Of a stretch of DNA of 64,000 nt, positions 32,977 to 44,995 are shown piece after piece. Every line of letters begins with the position of its first letter. The first letter of the stretch is position 1. Both the position numbers and the translations under genes were made by a program. Below the pieces are notes generated by a model that worked only from the letters and a program-made list of their open reading frames with translations, made no database searches and was not told the DNA's origin. This DNA comes from Protopterus annectens (lineage: Eukaryota; Chordata; Ceratodontiformes; Protopteridae), in assembly GCF_019279795.1 (NCBI RefSeq), contig NC_056739.1, forward strand, positions 10,780,229 through 10,844,228, written 5' to 3'.

Positions 32977-33080
32977 ACCAGCAATTGCAGACTCATGGTA
33001 TTCATTATCCTATCTCTTCTTAACCCCAGTTGGATTTTTGTCGACCATGATCTTGGGCCTTATAGTCAGCTTAATGGCAG
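32977..33080 (+). CDS. SLC5A8: Exon of an SLC5A-family transporter (last membrane helix)
   Basis: A 104-bp exon bounded by TATATTTTGTGTTTAG and GTACAG. It enters with one base completing a codon and leaves with one base (G). The 34 codons between read [14 protein letters not shown], then a hydrophobic helix ending in GLIVSLMA. (A/S)DSWYS(L/I)SYL just before the final helix is typical of the sodium-coupled monocarboxylate transporter branch of SLC5A (SLC5A8/SLC5A12). There is no stop. Its last G joins the exon at 53,697 in frame to make GG. SLC5A family: firm. SLC5A8 rather than SLC5A12: likely, from the tail encoded by the next exon. Confidence 0.78.
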
Positions 33081-35579
33081 GTACAGTATTCTTATTATAT
33101 TATTATAATTATCATTATCACCATCAGGCATTGTTAACATGGTGCATGTTGAAAATAAATGGACATGTTCCAGGCGGAGTGCATGATTAACAAAGTTAGT
33201 TTATTTCAGAATTGCATTCATAGTCATCAGAACACAATATCCAGGCAATGTGCCAGCTGATAGGTCTAAACCATAAGGGACAAGATTTCTTTGCCACCTC
33301 ATACTTACCACCTAGAAAATTCTTTCTTTCCAGCTGTAACAACTTCAGTATAGACTACCTCATGGTAATTATTAGACTTGTAGTTTTATATTTGACAGCT
33401 CCAGTGGATAACTGCTATGCAGCTGAGATACTATCATAGCTTGTATAAATTTTCTTTATGATCCAGTCTCCAAAGTGACTTCTCTGTCCTGTTTTTCAGC
33501 TGTAGTTAAAACAGAGACCAGCGTTATACTTACACAACAATCCTTCCTTACTGATGTCACAGGAAGTATCTTGTGGGACACTCCTGTTCTCCATATCAAA
33601 CACAAGTCTGCCTTCAATTAATGGCTGTTCCTTCTATGTGGCTTTATTAGCCCTTTAGTAGTTACACAAGAAGGAAGTATGCAATAACTTATTTATTACA
33701 CACTGCAATAAATGCAAAATGAGATCTGTTGTATTAAGGAAGCAGAATAAAGAATGCAAAGATCAGTCACTGATAAACTTTGGTAACTCTAGGTGCATAA
33801 TGTCTCAGATATGAGGCTTAAAAATTATTACCACTGTCCAAACAGAAATCTGCATACATCGACACACAAGCACACTTGTACACGTATGTGTGCGTGTGCA
33901 TGTGTGTGTTTGTTATAATTCCATTCCATCTTGGTACCCTCAGTACAAGTGATCAAAGCTCCCACAGTGCTGCTTTTAGTTATGTTTTTCCATGATGTAA
34001 TAATTAAAAAAAAAAGACATTCATTGATATATGTGCTGTTTTAAGTAATAAGATATTCTCTGTCATATGCAGACTTAATTGTATTACTCCATTTACTTAT
34101 TTTGATGAAAAGAATGGATACAGCTACTATTACCCTATGTAGTGTCACTAATTTAGAAATTCATTTTAAAAGTACCTGAAAATAAATGTGAGTATCATTT
34201 AATCCCTTCTATACTAAAGGAAACTCTAAAGTAAATATATCTGGCTACCTATTCATGTAAGTCTGAATCAGTTTGTGTGTGGAAGCATCATTTAATCAGC
34301 TCTATAGTGATGGAAGCCCAAAAGTGAATATAACAAAAGAATAATTTATAGCATATAGCTTATGAAGTAAGTTTTTTTAACAACTGCTTTTAAAACCTAC
34401 TTATCTTATCATTGTGAGTTAGATGCAAGGTTAGTTTCATACCTGTTTAACTGGGAAATTTGCTTATAATAGTAGATTGTTTTAGTTAGATCTTGAGGTA
34501 CATTAAAATTGGTGTCATGCCTAATTCAGGACAGGGTTTAAAATAATAAACTATTGGTCTCTAGCTTTGAGTTGTGCTTGCCTTTCCACCCACTGCATAT
34601 CTTCCAGCTGACCATCTTCTGCTTCACTTGAGGAACTGGGACAACCTTAGCTGTAGCCAGGATAGGATGGAGATATGGAAACATGGGCTGGAGCTTCTTG
34701 CAGCATCATATATGGTGTTGAATGGGTGGGGGATACTTTGTAATGCCCTAACTTGGTGGATCTGATGACATCACATAATCACCTCACAAAGTCAATTACA
34801 TTCAGCCCTACCCTCTAATGCCAGATTTTAACAAGCACTCTACCTTGTAGTTATGGCATGCCTCCCTCACTGCAGGAGTACCAGATCACAGGTACAAATT
34901 CCATCCCTTCATCCCTCCCTCCCTCCCAACTGGAATGGGACAGCCAATAACCATCCCATCTGCCTCCTCCAAAGCCTAAGCCACTAATTAACCCCGGGAC
35001 ATCTGGGTCATAAAAAGAGTTCCATCCTTGAAGCCAGGTCAGCTATAAATTCATTTTTTTCTTTTTCCCTTTACTTCTTATAGTGCAAAAAATGTGTTAT
35101 CATATAAACAGCAACTAGTGAGCTGCTGCTGTTTTAGCTGTAATATAAACTGGGAATACCTGATGCTTATCTGTGCAGTGTTTTCAGTGCATGCATTTAA
35201 TCACATGGCAGAATACCCACATTAGTTACTAAATTATTAAATTTAAGTAACAATTTATCAGCATGTAGAAGGAAAAAAAACAATAAAGCATCTGTTTTAA
35301 ATATAAAGCAAGCAGTTTAACACCTCTGTTTAGGAAAGAATACAGGTGACTTTCTCCAGTTCTGTCCATTTCTGCCAAGAACAGCAAAAATATAAGATTG
35401 TGTGTGTTTGTAAACTTCAAACAACCTGTGTCATACAAAGACAGGTTAATTATGTAGGGTCCAGCATAACTCCAGATTCTCAATAGTGATGGATCATCAA
35501 GGATAGTCAAGGCAATCCTACTGCAGAACTTTGAATAGGTAGCCAGATATATTTACTTTAGGGCTTCCTTTGGTGTAAA
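33081..35579 (+). other. First part of a 20.6-kb intron; no gene seen
   Basis: The intron runs 33,081-53,696 (donor GTACAG, acceptor TTTTTAAG). This first part is AT-rich with a short (TG)n near 33,890 and a possible tRNA-derived remnant at 34,846-34,912. Short frames at 33,248 and 34,574 show no family feature. Confidence 0.6.
34846..34912 (+). mobile_element. Possible tRNA-derived SINE head
   Basis: TAGTTATGGCATGC resembles an A box and GGTACAAATTCCA, about 37 bases further on, resembles a B box. The sequence is degraded and I see no partner copy in the window, so this is weak. Confidence 0.3.
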
Positions 35580-35584
35580 ATGGA

Positions 35585-37320
35585 GCCCTTAACCCATTAA
35601 GCTGTTTATTTAGCAGATTAGCCTATGGTTATAATTTGGCTCCCAGAAAGCAACCTTGTTTGAAGAATTCTCATCTATTTCTTGTGAATGACTTAAAGCT
35701 GTATAGTTCATCAGATGAGGAGTTGAAAACACAACTGCAAGTGATTAAAACTTTCTCAGATTATATAAGAATGTCATTTGCTCTTGATAAATGTGCAAAA
35801 GCAGTGTTTAATGCAGGGAAGTTGCAGGACCAAGAAAATATAAATCTAATCTGGGAAAGTATTGTGATATAAAGGAACTTGGCAGGAATATGTTGGAATA
35901 TATGAAGGCTTGGCAATAAAACATGAATAAATATGGAATAAAACACAGTAAGGAATACTTCAGAACACTACAACTAATTGAAACAGCCCTAACATCTTGG
36001 AATAAAGTCTAAGCTATAAACTAATTTGCTTTTCCTATTATAACTTACAGTTTTGGTGTGACTTACTAGCCCCTAAATATACTGGATCAGATGGACAGGA
36101 AAAAAGAAAAAGGCTCCACGCTTACCAAATTTATAAAAATTATTGTGTACCAAGATTATAAATTCCTCATTCTGAATGAGGTATGGGCCTCCTCGAAAAT
36201 GATTACATGAATAGATCTGCAGTAATGGGACTGCAAGCTTACATGTTTTCTGATCTCTCCAGATCCAAACATAGTGAACGTTTTTAAACATGAGGAGATG
36301 AAGTCTAAGATGACCTCTCTGCTAAATTAGCAGAATCATTCCGGTGTCAATCAGAAATGGAAATCAAACCAGAAGTAGATAAAAATCAGGCAGCAACTGA
36401 ATGTGCCAAAAAACAAAAGAAAGACTATAAGGAGAAGGATCAGATGAGAAGGAAAGAACTGTAGAAAAGCCATAAATATAGTGGCAAGTATCGAGGTCTC
36501 CTGGAACAACTTCATGTCGATCAGAATTTAATGCAGGAATGGATAAGGAGAGATGAGTTGAAACCAAAAGATGAAAGGTTTAATAACGGCAGTCCAGCAC
36601 AGTGGACTACAGACATGTTGGATTACAAAGTCTATTAAACCTGTGCAAGAAACAGATGTGTAGGTTCTGTAAAACATGAATTGGAAACAGCCACACATCA
36701 TCCTGATGGGTGTAATACATTCATGGCAAAACCCTGTACACTGAAAGGCACAATAACGTGGCAAGACTGCTGCATTGGGGATTGTGCAAACACCACAATA
36801 TAGAAGTAGCTGAGAAGCATTGGAAGCTTGAACCACAAAGAATTATATAGAATGATGAAGTGTACATCACATGGGATCACCCATTAACAAAAGATAAACA
36901 AATATATGCAAGAAAACCTGATATAGTAGTCCATGAAAAAAAGACAAAAGTAGCACTGATCATTGAACTTGCTATACCTAGTGATTACAATGTTTACGTA
37001 CAGTGAGACACAAAGTTATAAAATATCAAGATTTGCAGGCAGAAACAAAAGCAGTATGGAAGATAGATATCCAGACAGTCCCAATAGTAGTAGAAGTAAT
37101 GGGTCTAATAAAGAATCTACAGTTATACTTGAATATTCTAGCAATACATGTAACTCAATATGAATTGCAGGAGGAGTCAGTTCTGGGCACATGCAAGGAG
37201 AACTTTTAGCTAAAATCAAACATTAAAACAGTACTAATTTCATGAACTTTAATTATACCCTGACTTAGGAATGAGGACCATTCCTGTGAGGGTATTAGAA
37301 ACCTAAAAGACTTGAATAAA
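35585..37320 (+). mobile_element. R4-like LINE, copy B (5-prime truncated)
   Basis: Begins inside the RT (LNPLSCLF at about 35,590) and runs to the 3-prime end (TGACTTAGGAATGAGGACCA, about 37,260). Blocks: HLFLVNDLKLYSSS (35,660-35,712), thumb, lysine-rich stretch, a degraded CCHC knuckle (about 36,660-36,720) and the restriction-like nuclease (36,850-37,000). The catalytic Asp pair reads ND instead of DD. The nuclease keeps KPDIVV and IIELAIP, better than copy A. The 5-prime truncation is typical of LINE insertion. Confidence 0.85.
36850..37200 (+). pseudogene. R4-like restriction-like endonuclease, copy B
   Basis: Plus-strand translation gives DEVYITWDHPL, then RKPDIVVHEKKTKVALIIEL and AIPSDYN. 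The PD and the E-x-A(V) positions of the PD-(D/E)XK fold are present. The frame is then broken (TGA after YVQ) and continues out of phase in AETKAVWKIDIQTVPIVVEV and MGLIKNLQLYLNILAIHVTQ. Without the 84-bp patch of copy A, this copy shows the native junction. Confidence 0.75.
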
Positions 37321-37578
37321 TTAAACTGACAGAACTCTCTCTCTCTCTCTCTTAGCCATTACATAAAGCACTCAGCAAAAGTAAAATATTGCCTTAGCAA
37401 AACAATGGGTCTAACATTTCTGTTTTCAGGAATCCACCCTTATCATTGACATTAGAAGAATAATACAAAAAAGAGAATGGCTGTCTTTCTTTCAGTTCTT
37501 AAAAAGAGTGGAGGAGACATAAGGCGGTACTAACATGGAGAGAATGATTCCCGCACATAAAACCAAAGAATACCGAAC

Positions 37579-37910
37579 AGAGGATGGAAGAGTGGGCGAA
37601 TGTTGTGATGATTCATCACCCTCCAGGACCTGGTATTACAACAGGTTCTATGTAACTAGCCTCTCCTCACTGATCTCCAGATTATCAAACAGAGGATGGA
37701 AGAGTGGGCAAATGTTGTGATGATTCATTACCCTCCAGGACCTGGTATTACAACAGGTTCTATATAACTAGCCTGTCCTCACTGAGCTCCAGATCATCAA
37801 ACAGAGGATGGAAGAGTGGGCAAATGTTGTGATGATTCAGCACCCTCCAGGATCTGGTATTACAACAGGTTCGATATAACTAACCTGTCCTCACTGGGTC
37901 CAGATCACCA
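37579..37910 (+). repeat. Three tandem 112-bp units
   Basis: AGAGGATGGAAGAGTGGGC starts at 37,579, 37,691 and 37,803, exactly 112 bases apart, and each unit runs through CCTGGTATTACAACAGGTTC and CTGTCCTCACTG. Differences between units are few. Function unknown. Confidence 0.95.
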
Positions 37911-37929
37911 TAGTAGTCTTAATGCAAAA

Positions 37930-40646
37930 CTAGTAGTAAACTGTTCATTCAAATGACGGGTGGCAGAAAAGTGAGATTTACTACAGGAAGTCATTTAAAA
38001 TCTTCATTCCTAATCCCACTTTGTCCTTGGAATAAATATCCACATTATCAGATACCCCAGAGAAGGGTTCCTCTAAAACAAGCATCTAGAAAAACTGCTG
38101 CTCTGAGAGAATCACAAGGATCACTTCATCCAGTGTAAAATTTAGTGTTAAAACCATAAAGGGGTGGCACTTGGCAATTGATTCAGAAATGTTTTCTGAA
38201 TAACATCAGTCTGGAAGAAGTGAAAGTCATTAAGGATGGGTACATGGGTTAATAAGACACACTTCACAGGAAATGTGACCATTAAAGAGGTCAGTGACAC
38301 CTTATTTGTTAGCCTAATGTGGCCCACACAGGAAGTACGACTCAAGCTTTTATGGGTTCTCCAAAACTGGTCTTCAGTTATTGGAATGGGACAGAGAAGA
38401 TTCAACAAATGTATTCCACCTTGTAAACACCTAGATTATCAGGGGTTAACATATCCTAGCTTGTACAGCATGAAAGATATGCACTATAGATGTAATCTGT
38501 GCTTGCCTATAAAGCTTTAAACAAGCCTCTGGATCTTGAATTGTAAACTCAAACAGCAAGACAGATTTGAACTTCAGTATTCCTTAGTTTAAAAGCTTGA
38601 GGAGGAGGAAGAAATTCATATCAGTTCCTATTCCAATATTACAGAATAGACTTAAGGATTTGTCAATCTAATTCTGTGGGAGCATTTAAAGTGCCATTAG
38701 ATAATTGGCTTGGAGGACATTTTGAACTAGTACTGTGGAGGGAGTTTGTGTTCTCTGTTGACGCCTAATGTGCCTGATCACAGGCTACCACAGTTTATTA
38801 ATCTGTCATTACATGAATACATCCTTAGTGTGAATCAAGTAATACTAAATCATCCTGTACACATGTAGCCTCTTAATCAAGGAACCTAGAATGTTACGAT
38901 TTGCCGGAAAAGTTACTAGAAGATGAATAGTCTAATTAAAAGTAAGCTCAAACACCTTTGAGAAGAACTTCTGGATCATATCTTACAGAAGTTCTGACTT
39001 TATTAATAACCACAAAGGATTCTTCAGATTGTACACCAAGATGCTTTGAATTATTCTAACTTAAGTAAAAGCTAATAAAATACTGACAATCCCCTTATAT
39101 ATATATAACATATGCAATAAGAAGCCATAAGATCCAATAGGTGGTAATGCATAATGCTAGTATGTCCAAGATAAAGTCCAAATCCCACAGAGGAAGTGGG
39201 CACCTTCTATTAAGCTTGGAGTAGGTAAAGCCCCAAAGATAAGTATTGGAAACATTCAAGTAAGCTAAAGTTTTGAATTGACTAGGAATACAAAATGTCT
39301 AATTCGCATAAGCATAAACCATAAATATGAATTTTTTGCAAACAACTATTTTAGCAAATATTCCAAGTCATCATTAGGCTAACAAACCTATAGGACTGAT
39401 GATTTTGATACTGCCTGATACACAAGTCTCTCTAGCAGACTATTTTTATTTATTCATTTTTGCAGCCAAAAAAAACTTCAAAATATGGTCAGATGATCTG
39501 TCTATAGTAATAGCTACATTGGCTGTAGTCAGTCATGATGTTTAATACCATGAGATCTCATACAAGATGGTGAAGAAAGATAGCGAATCTCCTAAGGAAA
39601 TGAACCGGAGACTTGGGACAACTTCTGGAGAAAGGGAAACCAAAATTTAATAATATCAAATGAAAGCCACAAGAATATTGCATGATCTCTCTGTGCTACA
39701 AGCAAAACCTTCTGAATGATAGGAAAGGGAAGTGGAAGAAAGGAAAAGGTGAACTCCAATTCCAAGACAAGGGCAATGCATCAAGCCAATAAGCTCCTGC
39801 ACCTGGCTTTAGAGACGGATGGCTGATATTTTTATGTAAGAACAAGAAGCAATATTTGTGGGCAACTCCTGAACCTGTTAGAGGCTTCTTTTGAGAGAGA
39901 AGTGAAATTGTCTAAGCAGTCTTTTTTGACTAGGCAAGCCTACCCCCATATGCACTCAAACTGGAACTGGAAGGATGAATCAGATCACCGCTAGTGTAGG
40001 GGATGGATGCACATCTCTGTAGAAAGGTTGTAACTTTCCAATGCTGCCTATTCCTTATTGACTTGATGATGTATATGGATGAACTTTAAACGGTTTTTAT
40101 GTTACTGAGTCCATGCAAAATTGAGAGAATGCTAAGAAAAACATCCTAGGTAGACTGGCAAAAAGGATTGAAGGGATGGTGCTCTCCATCTATCTAAAAA
40201 TAAGTGAAATGTTCTGACTGGGATAAATTAGTTTGCAAGGTCTGCTTCACAAAACTGAATAATGACCAGAGTGATGCTTAGAATGATTATCATATGGGAT
40301 GGGGTTACTTCAAACAGATGGAAGTCAGGAGCAATTACTATTCACAATTTACAGCAATTATGCTATCATGCCCAGGGGAACAGAAACAATCTGTTTCAAC
40401 AATATCTCACTGTTTATATTAGCAACTCATTAAGCATTAAGCTGAACATTTGATAATCTTTGCCAGGCTGTTCTACATTTGGGGACAAAAAACAGACTTA
40501 ATAAAGCCCAGCCAGTACTTTATGATACACAGAAGCAGCTGAGAATGGAAACTGGGGATTTGAAGGCAACTGGATCCATATGAAGTATACTAAAACATTT
40601 TCAATAATACAAATGTTTTGGAGCCTGATTGGAGTCTCCTCTTATA

Positions 40647-40703
<57 letters not shown>

Positions 40704-41555
40704 TGCAAAAGTGTGAGCAAAACATCAGCAGTGCTACATTTGCTGACTAACAAGCTAGATAGTCAACTGGTAAAGGTGTTATAACTCTTGAACACACTGC
40801 CATTAGTGGGATCCATATTTCAACTTAATATTAAAAACTTGAAATACTTCATAACAGAATTTGTCACACTGTTACAGGACCTGTCAAGAAACATCGCTGT
40901 CTGACTCTGAGCAGGCTAGATTACCCTCATCACTGATATGCCCATCTCATTTGTAACCTGATCAGTCCTGATTTTTACAAAACTCTTATCAAGCAATTTA
41001 CAAGGTCGCTGAAGTCAAAGAATTCTGTAGCCATCTATCCTACTACAGCCCAGTCTACAACTGACTGTGGAGATAAGGTATTCTCCATTCCAGGCCCCCT
41101 GTTCTGGAACTCCTTTAAACTGCAAGATAACGGACAACTCTGTCTGCATGCTCCACTCAGCTCAGATCACTTCTTGGATACATCAGTGAAAGCGATGTGA
41201 TAATATATACTCAGGCTATCACTTTATATTTTCTGCTACAGACAGGTCTACACTTGGTAGATATATATGTTGATGTCACTGAATGTCCCTGAAATATAAC
41301 ATTATTACTTATCTCTAGTATGAATATTCATTTTAAGCCCACCTAATAGTGATAACACTGTTTGATTATTAATGCTTTGAACTTTGACTACTTTAACTAG
41401 GTTGTGACCAAAAAGGGCCCAAGTGATCAAAGTCACTTACCAGTATAAATAGAAGAATCCTTCATACCAGTCACAGAGAATGAGTCCTGATCATGAGCAA
41501 CCTTTCACATAGGTAAACTAGGCAGCCATCTGGAGCATTGCTCATCTAGGGACAC
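37930..41555. other. Intron; no recognisable gene
   Basis: Long stretch without a family I can name. It contains (CT)n/(TA)n at 40,648-40,703. Around 41,070-41,180 a frame reading FSIPGPLFWNSFKLQD looks like the C-terminal tail of a Jockey-superfamily LINE (FSxxGPxxWNSLP-type block), but only this short block is visible. Confidence 0.5.
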
Positions 41556-42430
41556 CTTTCTGTCCTTTAGTTATGGGGGGAAAAACAAGTAAAGAAATAA
41601 AGTGATAACAAACAGTCCTAGTTGAATAGTGTCTTAAGGGGAGATGTTGATTTTCTACTCCTTGCTCTTGACCAGTCAATTCACGCATGTTTCTACTTCT
41701 TGAATTCACAGACTCCCACTCTTGGGGGGGGGGGTATACCTCAGAACTCAATTTTTGGCTCCTTTGTCATTCACTCTGGACATGTCATCACTAACAGGTT
41801 ATTGTTGGGAGGGGCATTTTCTTCCAGTCATGTACTGATGATATCCAATTATACTCTTCCTTTTCTCTGGTGGGTGTGCCATACTTTTCACATCTAGAAG
41901 ATGCTTGGATTCTGTCCCCAAGTGGATGACATACAAATGTTTAAAGCTCAACCGTGTCAAGCCTGAAGCAATATTGGCATATGTCTCCATTATCAAATAT
42001 AGAAGGAACCAGTTGGGATTTGTGTTTCATGTCCATGATCAGGGGGTTGTTCCCAATGATAGGCTGACACTGAAGGATGAAGTGCTGGCCATCGTTGAGA
42101 CATCTTACATCCAGCTGAAGAATTTTGACCATGTCAGATACTATATTCCATCAGTGGACAATGGGATGGTGATAAATGCTTTAGTTTTGTCCCACCTTGC
42201 CTACTGCAGTGCTTTCTACTTTCATTTTACAGCTGGGGATCCAGCCTGTCTGCCTGCAACATGTATAGCATTCTGCAGTCAAGCTTCTGACAGATACTTC
42301 TATGATGTGTTGTATTATGCTGGGCAACATGATCTGTGTGGCTGCCAGTAGCAGCCATATGTATATTTTAAAATTCTTATCTCACCTTCTATGATCTGCA
42401 CAACTTGGTTCCTGCTGAAGAAAAGAAGCT
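41556..42430 (+). mobile_element. Jockey-superfamily LINE fragment (L2/Rex-like)
   Basis: PQNSIFGSFVIHSG-type block at about 41,735 (GVPQGSxLGP position), a degraded TDDIQLYSS box at about 41,832, then the frame 41,905-42,351. That frame contains KWMTYKCLKLNRVKPEAIL, DRLTLKDEVLAIVETSYIQL and LVLSHLAYCSAFYFHFTAG, the order expected after the RT centre. It differs from the CR1, L2 and R4 copies nearby, so it is a further LINE lineage. Truncated on both sides. Confidence 0.75.
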
Positions 42431-43444
42431 GTTAAATTCGTATGTCCATATAAGACAGATCAAGTCATCAGAATAGGGGGATGCTGGCTGTTCTAGGAGC
42501 TCACTAGGAGACTTCTGGCAAGAGTTTGTGTGCATGTTTTACCCAGAACCACCGGAATCAGCTACCTTTCTGTTTTCAGGTGTGAGAGATGAGTATCTTC
42601 TTTTAAGAGTTCCTTGTCATATCATCCATTTAGAAGAATACATTGTGAGACTGGCAGGGGAATTCACACTGGCTTTAAAACTTTAAAATTTTAATTGTGT
42701 TTCTTAACTAATTTTTTAAATGTTGGCTGCCATCTTATATGATTTTAGTGATGGATTTTAATAGTCATTGTAAATTTCAGTCTTTTAATTATATGATGCT
42801 TAACTTTAAGCATTTAATAAAATAATAAACTGAAGCATGAAACAATGTTACTAAACTGAGACCCCCACCACAGCCTTGTTGCTTTTATATACGAACTCTG
42901 ATATCAGTGAATCCTGGAGTAAGGGAAATTCTACAAGATACTGCAGTCATGGAACTGGTACACAACCAGATCATATAGCACTATAGTGCTCACACGTCTA
43001 AGTGTTGAACACATGCACAATTAACTTTTGGTGTACTCCCAGGGCAGCCATTTTGAAACTCATTACAATACTGGACATCTAGCATCACCTTGTGACAGAG
43101 GTGATCAATTACATGTAGATTACAAGTGCATTCACATCACTGTATGGAGTCAAGTAATGAACAAGCTATATCTAGCCTCAAAGAATGTCAAGGTTTGGTA
43201 ACTACAAACCAAAAAAAACATGCTAAAATACAATTTATGTCACTTTGTGGGAGTTTAGGGTTTGCAAAAGTGTGCTGATAGAGTTCTTAAGCATCTCAAA
43301 AACCTTAATTTACACATTCTTGTTCCAGGTCCCCCAGTATCACTTTCTTAAATATTTACAGGATCAAATGTAATCTGAACCATATGTCCCTTCTATCAAA
43401 TAGTACTTAATTCTAAGCTTTTCTTTATTTAAAGAAAGTACAAT
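42431..43444. other. Intron; no recognisable gene
   Basis: AT-rich, with no coding block or repeat I can support. Confidence 0.5.
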
Positions 43445-43494
43445 TGTGTAAGTTGAACTTATGACAGTAGATGTTCGAATGATAACTGCTGCGG

Positions 43495-43645
43495 TAAGCT
43501 TAAATATATGGGTTATATCCTGCCAAGGATATAGTAGCCATCCAGCTTCCAAAGCATCAGGGCACTTTCCACATGCCCAAACTGACAAGCAGCATGAGCT
43601 GAGCTGACTAAAAGACAGGTTTGGGCATGAAGCCCTTCAGAGCCT
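43495..43645 (-). repeat. DIRS inverted terminal repeat, right end of element
   Basis: Reverse complement of 50,731-50,880 with scattered differences; shared cores are TGACTAAAAGACA, GCTTCCAAAGC and TGCCAAGG. The match ends inward at CTTCAGAGC. A (GA)n tract (43,657-43,684) follows just inside. Confidence 0.85.
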
Positions 43646-43656
43646 ACCTGCCAGCT

Positions 43657-43688
<32 letters not shown>

Positions 43689-43813
43689 CTGAGTCTTGAA
43701 AGGACAAGGCTAGGAATAACACAAAATAAATAGCCACATTCTAGCATAAAAAACACACCAAAAAACAGGAGGGGTGTAGGGAGGGATGGGCTACTCCAAC
43801 AGTGATCATTCAA

Positions 43814-43893
43814 AAATCTACTGTTACAGATAAGTTCAGTTTGCATGACTGTACTATGTTCTTCATATTGATCAGTACTGCAGTAGCCTTAGC
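43814..43893 (-). repeat. DIRS internal complementary region
   Basis: 43,855-43,891 (TATGTTCTTCATATTGATCA then CAGTAGCCTTA) is the reverse complement of the outer left end at 50,870-50,907. 43,814-43,842 (ATCTACTGT...ATAAGTTCA) is complementary to the outer right end at 43,447-43,473. The two halves are adjacent, as needed for a guide that joins the two element ends into a circle. Confidence 0.8.
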
Positions 43894-43949
43894 TTTATGG
43901 GTAGATTACCATAGCTAACTATATTTGGGAGGTGGAAGGAGAAGATTCC

Positions 43950-44389
43950 AGGAGCCCCTGGAGGGTGGACCTAGCAAAGCATGATCTAGACCTAGAGAAG
44001 GAATCCAGTATGTACAGTTGGCCAAGTAGCAGTTTCTAGAATACTTTTAGAATTCAACCTTTTCTAAAAAGTCATAGAAGAAGCCAGCATCCGTGTAGAG
44101 TGGGCCTTGATCCTGCCTGGAATAGGTTTGTCATGGTGAGTATAGCATAAGGTAATAGCCTTAGGTAACCTTTTGGAAATGGTCTGTTTTGACACGGATT
44201 GTCCCTTCTTCTTACCTTCACAAGAAATGAACAACTGATCTGATGATCTGAAAGATTTAGTTATGCCAAGATATTACCTGAGTTGCCTGTGGACATCCAA
44301 GGTATGGAATATCCTTTCCCTGTCATTCAAACAACCACCACCACAATCCTTGTCCAGAACTCATGTCCGCAAAAAATAAAAATGCAAAC
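43950..44389 (-). pseudogene. DIRS tyrosine recombinase, C-terminal half
   Basis: The minus strand from 44,389 gives, across frame changes, a VVHFL/LFISCEGKKKGQSVSKQT stretch, PIPGRIKAHSTR (HxxR at about 44,085-44,097) and then the final catalytic region with ATWPTVHT (about 44,025). KAHSTR is identical in the recombinase remnant at 2,260. This half is separated from the N-terminal half (46,145 upward) only by the PLE. Confidence 0.75.
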
Positions 44390-44457
44390 AGCTCCTAATG
44401 AACTAGCGGACCCAAGAATGGCAGAAAGCTCCAGTATTTAAGAAAAGTTTTATTAAA
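44390..44457 (-). repeat. PLE inverted terminal repeat, 5-prime copy
   Basis: 68 bases, reverse complement of 46,086-46,153 with about five mismatches. It starts AGCTCCTAAT and contains ACTAGCGGACCCAAGAA. Confidence 0.9.
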
Positions 44458-44896
44458 TAATATATTTCTGTTTGAAAATACTTTTTATTGGCAGAAGCAT
44501 GGTGTAGCTATGGGCACATCTTGTGCCAATAGCTATGCCAATGCTGTGGTGGCTATATGGGAACAGAAGTATATAGTAGATGGTCAGTATAGTGATCACA
44601 TACTTTTCTATTGTAGGTTTGTAGATGATTTATTCCTTGTATGGGATGGATCTGCTGAACAGTTTAATGACTTCATAGTCTATATTAACAATACCACTAC
44701 ATACCTTCATTTTTCTTCAGAGATTTCCCTACTTAACATCAATTATTTGGATGTTAATGTTATAAAAGATGATAAAGGTTGTATATATACACAATTGTAT
44801 AGGAGTGCATGTCACTGTAACCATCTTCTTCATAGAAAGAGTATGCATCCACCACACACATATTTCAAAATGTGGTTCATAGCCAAACTTTTCTAG
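44440..44896 (+). pseudogene. PLE reverse transcriptase, palm
   Basis: Upstream of the ATG at 44,510 the frame already reads NNIFLFENTFYWQKHGVA, so the ATG is internal. MGTSCANSYANAVVAIWEQ is the PLE block before the catalytic site, and FYCRFVDDLFLVWDG holds the FVDD pair. HFSSEISLLNINYLDVNV is the following LD-V block. N-terminal fingers are missing through 5-prime truncation. A stop separates it from the thumb/nuclease frame. Confidence 0.9.
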
Positions 44897-44995
44897 CATC
44901 CATACTTAGTGCACACAATCAGGATTTTAAACAGCAAACAGAAAGGATAAGTAAGCCACAATGAAATAGATCAGAACATCAGGTTAGTTAGTGGT

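Noticed and set aside
37579-37910. Tandem repeat considered as a CRISPR-like array
   Set aside because: Units are contiguous with no variable spacers, and the context is a vertebrate genome.
41905-42351. 148-residue frame considered as a host gene
   Set aside because: Its blocks follow the order of the region after a LINE RT centre, so it is a retroelement fragment.
44510-44896. ATG at 44,510 as a genuine start of a short RT protein
   Set aside because: Conserved RT residues continue upstream in the same frame to about 44,440, so the ATG is internal.
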